Program-made: the position numbers and the translations under genes
The notes under the pieces: model-generated
Database searches by the model: none
What the model was told of the DNA's origin: nothing
Seen by the model: only the letters and a program-made list of their open reading frames with translations
From: Rhodococcus rhodnii
GTDB taxonomy: Bacteria > Actinomycetota > Actinomycetes > Mycobacteriales > Pseudonocardiaceae
Direction: 5' to 3'
DNA: 64,000 bases
Assembly: GCA_000720375.1 (NCBI GenBank)
Contig: JOAA01000043.1
Location: 1 to 64,000, forward strand
Shown here: piece after piece, positions 63,881 to 64,000 of the stretch
How the letters are laid out: each line of letters starts with the position of its first letter
Position numbering within the stretch: the stretch's first letter is position 1

Positions 63881-64000
63881 GGGTTTTCGGAATCCTCGCT
63901 GACCAGGTGCGGCGTGTCCGGCGCATGGTAACCGGCAGCGGAGCTCAGCACGGCCGGTAAAGGTATTTGGCGACGCCGGGCTCATCGACATTCGCCGCGG

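Noticed and set aside
1..64000. CRISPR arrays, tRNA or rRNA genes, replication origin
   Set aside because: No regularly spaced repeats, cloverleaf-like sequence, rRNA core or DnaA-box cluster was found by eye.

Overview
The window is high-GC DNA from a filamentous actinomycete, probably of the Pseudonocardiales (Amycolatopsis/Kibdelosporangium/Lentzea-like). That placement is an inference from gene content: an AfsR/SARP regulator, two giant LuxR (LAL) regulators, DUF5753-type XRE regulators, many GTG/TTG starts and several worn IS605/TnpB loci. It reads as an accessory chromosomal region with a biosynthetic cluster, surface-glycan and secreted-enzyme operons, and much insertion-sequence debris.

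Layout. 1-2213: an IS605-type element with an intact Y1 transposase beside a broken tnpB, then a second internally deleted tnpB. 2469-11814: a compact six-gene operon holding a split relative of the poly-amino-acid synthetases (Pls family), with a carrier domain plus six-helix membrane domain on one protein and a partial-condensation/adenylation/carrier module on another. It also encodes an Fe(II)/2-oxoglutarate hydroxylase, an SbnB/SbnA pair expected to make L-2,3-diaminopropionate, and a threonine-synthase-like enzyme. 12469-17218: a likely AfsR-type regulator and an MFS exporter. 17228-19068: DUF1269 and AI-2E-type membrane proteins. 19185-22470: small unknown genes, a decayed mgtA, an intact mgtC and a tnpB scrap. 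22561-27966: two tandem LAL regulators.

28110-39361: small membrane and soluble proteins, two members of a secreted protein family with a conserved promoter, a broken trypsin-like protease, and a long operon with an unusual glycosyltransferase-GtrA-HprK-like fusion, an ArnT/PMT-type transferase, a phospholipase C-like phosphoesterase and membrane-anchored surface proteins. This operon is interrupted by a truncated tnpB bracketed by two covarying hairpins. 39477-45920: minus-strand genes in which two DUF5753 regulators bracket an ATPase-fold protein, a thymidylate-kinase-like protein, a DnaQ-like exonuclease and a radical SAM enzyme.

46243-53655: secreted and surface enzymes (metallophosphatase, TIM-barrel protein, TolB-like propeller), a two-component system and an MFS transporter. 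54034-55141: a His-rich metal-binding protein and a third copy of the secreted family, in an inverted partial duplication of the 30.1-30.9 kb divergent locus. 55244-59318: an internally deleted IS1380 remnant and small regulatory, hypothetical or decayed genes. 59367-63880: secreted proteins, a large glycoside hydrolase and a DeoR regulator, with a 72-bp MITE-like element exactly between the last two convergent genes.

The most original system is the 2469-11814 operon. From domain logic it could make and translocate a diaminopropionate-containing, possibly beta-hydroxylated, oligomer or polymer with the adenylating module and the membrane polymerisation module on separate proteins.
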